In this document: piece by piece, positions 4,980-5,802 of the stretch
How positions within the stretch are numbered: the first letter of the stretch is position 1
Layout of the letters: every line of letters starts with the position of its first letter
Source: CAZUEG01 sp043798775
GTDB taxonomy: Bacteria > Patescibacteriota > Minisyncoccia > Minisyncoccales > GWA2-46-15
NCBI GenBank assembly: GCA_043798775.1
Contig: JAZDOL010000057.1
Coordinates: forward strand, 1 to 5,802
Length of the DNA: 5,802 nucleotides
Direction: 5' to 3'
Position numbers and translations under genes: made by a program
The notes under the pieces: generated by a model
What the model saw: only the letters and a program-made list of their open reading frames with translations
The model's database searches: none
Told to the model about the DNA's origin: nothing

Positions 4980-5051
4980 AGGATTATTTTCATTGTTATC
5001 ATAACCCTTACTCTTGTCTCTTTTGTCTTGCCGCTTGCGACGGGATATTAG
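4911..5051 (+). pseudogene. Hydrophobic membrane peptide, copy 2 (frame-shifted relative to repeat start codon)
   Basis: From 4977 to the TAG at 5049-5051 the frame encodes KRIIFIVIITL, further hydrophobic residues and LATGY. It is homologous to the end of the 33-residue peptide at 1983-2084: the same K-R start and G-Y end, with 11 of 24 identities. The ATG of the repeat (4955) is out of frame by one base, because copy 2 has four fewer bases after CGAAGTAAAA. The only in-frame initiator is a GTG at 4911, which would give a 46-residue peptide with a very basic N-terminus made of repeat sequence. It is therefore a frameshifted relic, a GTG-started gene, or a product of a +1 slip. Confidence 0.4.
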
Positions 5052-5202
5052 TAATCGCCGAAAAAATTAGCTGTTCAAGCGAGAGCCCTCCAGAGGCGGG
5101 CAGGCAAAGAAGGTTCGCGCATTTTCAAACAAAGGGCACCAAACTCAAATTTGTCAGTATTCGGTAATTAGTTAGTTAGGATAAGGAGTTATTGATAACA
5201 AC

Positions 5203-5229
5203 AAAAGCGGGGGCAGACCTCCGCTTTTT
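5203..5229 (-). terminator. Strong intrinsic terminator, probably bidirectional
   Basis: An 11-bp stem (5203-5213 with 5218-5228, one G-T pair) closes a CAGA loop. On the minus strand it stands about 15 bases after the stop of the membrane-protein gene, followed by TTTTGTTGTT. On the plus strand the 3' arm ends in TTTTT. It fits a shared terminator between convergent transcripts. Confidence 0.85.
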
Positions 5230-5243
5230 AGTCGTTTCGGATA

Positions 5244-5802
5244 TTACGATATTGATGGGTTCTCTGGCTGATTGGGCGAGAGCTCGCTATTTGATGGCGG
5301 TATAGATAGAGGAGTGCCCATCGTTAATAGCCGGCGATAGACATAAATATAAGCCAAAGCGGAAAAAGCAGAAAAAACGATAATGAATAACATATACAGA
5401 ATGATGGCAGAAATCATTATCGCAACCCTTAACGAAACACTAGCTTCTAACAATATGCCAACAAGCAGCGGAGACGAGGCAACCGCCATTAATATAAACG
5501 GAGCCATTACGATAATCAGTAAACCGACAAAAATCAAACTAAAGACGAATAAATTCCATTTGTGCCCCTTGGTAATCCGGCTGCTTTCTTTAAGCGCGGC
5601 GATCGGGCCTAATCCCTTATCGATAACCAGATATTGTGAGAAGAAAAATTTATATGCCCAAATAATTCCGGGAATTATCAGAAGGATCATTCCGCCAAAA
5701 ACGATCAGCCCGTAAAGCAGGGACGAAGCAAGATATTTCCAGAATAGCGGGTAGCAGGAATAAATATCGGAAAAACTGCCTTCGCGGTTGTCGGCATAAG
5801 CC
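5244..5802 (-). CDS. DUF975-like multi-pass membrane protein, 5' end outside window
   Basis: The last 185 codons of a minus-strand gene are visible; the frame stays open to the window edge, so the start lies beyond it. An internal ATG at 5690 is not the likely start, because homologous-looking sequence continues upstream of it. The segment LLIIPGIIWAYKFFFSQYLV (visible residues 40-59), followed by IDKGLGPIAALKESSRITKG (60-79) and HKWNLF, is the hallmark of DUF975-type integral membrane proteins of unknown function (pattern IPGI...Y..-P-L-V-D...ALK.S...TKG..W). Three hydrophobic stretches are visible (about 23-54, 84-118, 126-155). After YVYRRL comes a Pro/Ser/Asn-rich, probably cytoplasmic tail. 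It is convergent with UPF0182 and ends at a strong terminator. Family assignment is moderately sure. Confidence 0.8.
   Translation of the reverse strand, partial: AYADNREGSFSDIYSCYPLFWKYLASSLLYGLIVFGGMILLIIPGIIWAYKFFFSQYLVIDKGLGPIAALKESSRITKGHKWNLFVFSLIFVGLLIIVMAPFILMAVASSPLLVGILLEASVSLRVAIMISAIILYMLFIIVFSAFSALAYIYVYRRLLTMGTPLSIPPSNSELSPNQPENPSIS

Larger units (their letters stand above)
4851..5202. other. Intergenic stretch between UPF0182 and the convergent membrane gene
   Basis: There is no convincing ordinary gene here. It contains a possible -10 box, repeat copy 2 and the second membrane-peptide segment. A GC-rich remnant follows (CCTC-CA-GAGG at 5087-5096, then CGGGCAGGC), similar in style to the palindrome at 4185-4209. 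The remaining 100 or so bases before the terminator show nothing recognisable. An open frame from 4955 to 5167 is only the out-of-frame continuation of the repeat. Confidence 0.6.

Noticed and set aside
1904..5051. Composite transposon with the 84-base repeats as ends
   Set aside because: No transposase, no terminal inverted repeats, and no matching target duplications outside the repeats could be found by eye; only a repeat-flanked gene can be claimed.
4955..5167. 70-codon plus-strand frame after UPF0182
   Set aside because: It starts in the repeat and then reads the conserved hydrophobic stretch in the wrong frame, giving a Cys-rich composition with no family resemblance.
5383..5715. Plus-strand open frame opposite the DUF975-like gene
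   Set aside because: It is the antisense shadow of a membrane protein with clear family motifs and has no recognisable features of its own.

Overview
The window looks like a chromosomal segment of a Patescibacteria (Candidate Phyla Radiation) bacterium, probably Parcubacteria-like. This is inferred from its moderately AT-rich genes dotted with short GC-rich palindromes, a LAGLIDADG endonuclease gene pressed against a tRNA, the style of the serine-recombinase tail, and the compact protein families. The standard code fits: about 900 codons of the largest gene contain no in-frame TGA, so TGA is not being read as glycine.

Layout. Bases 3-179 are the 3' end of an RluA/RluD-type pseudouridine synthase gene, overlapping by 14 bases the start of rplS (ribosomal protein L19, 166-558). 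Both belong to a ribosome-biogenesis operon that ends at a small hairpin. A two-motif LAGLIDADG homing endonuclease follows (646-1350), probably leaderless, and its reading frame runs into an intact, intronless tRNA-Leu(GAG) gene (1316-1401, CCA encoded). From the other side, the antisense C-terminal remnant of a large serine recombinase (about 1355-1921) also ends inside the tRNA. The tRNA is therefore a junction where two mobile-element reading frames terminate.

The recombinase remnant is cut off where an 84-base repeat begins (1924-2007). A near-identical direct copy (80/84) lies at 4896-4979. The two copies bracket a complete 909-codon UPF0182 membrane-protein gene (2121-4850). Each copy is followed at once by a 25-codon stretch encoding a single hydrophobic helix (KR-hydrophobic-GY-stop). 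These two stretches are clear paralogues (11 of 24 residues identical, ungapped, same stop position), although their DNA is far more diverged (about 63%) than the repeats in front of them. In the first copy the helix is in frame with an ATG inside the repeat. In the second it is shifted by one base.

The right end holds a mostly non-coding stretch (4851-5243) with the second repeat, a GC-rich palindrome remnant and a strong hairpin terminator. A convergent minus-strand gene for a DUF975-like multi-pass membrane protein follows and is cut by the window edge. The most interesting parts are the tRNA junction and the repeat-plus-micro-membrane-peptide units flanking UPF0182. I see no CRISPR array, rRNA, complete transposase or recognisable defence operon.
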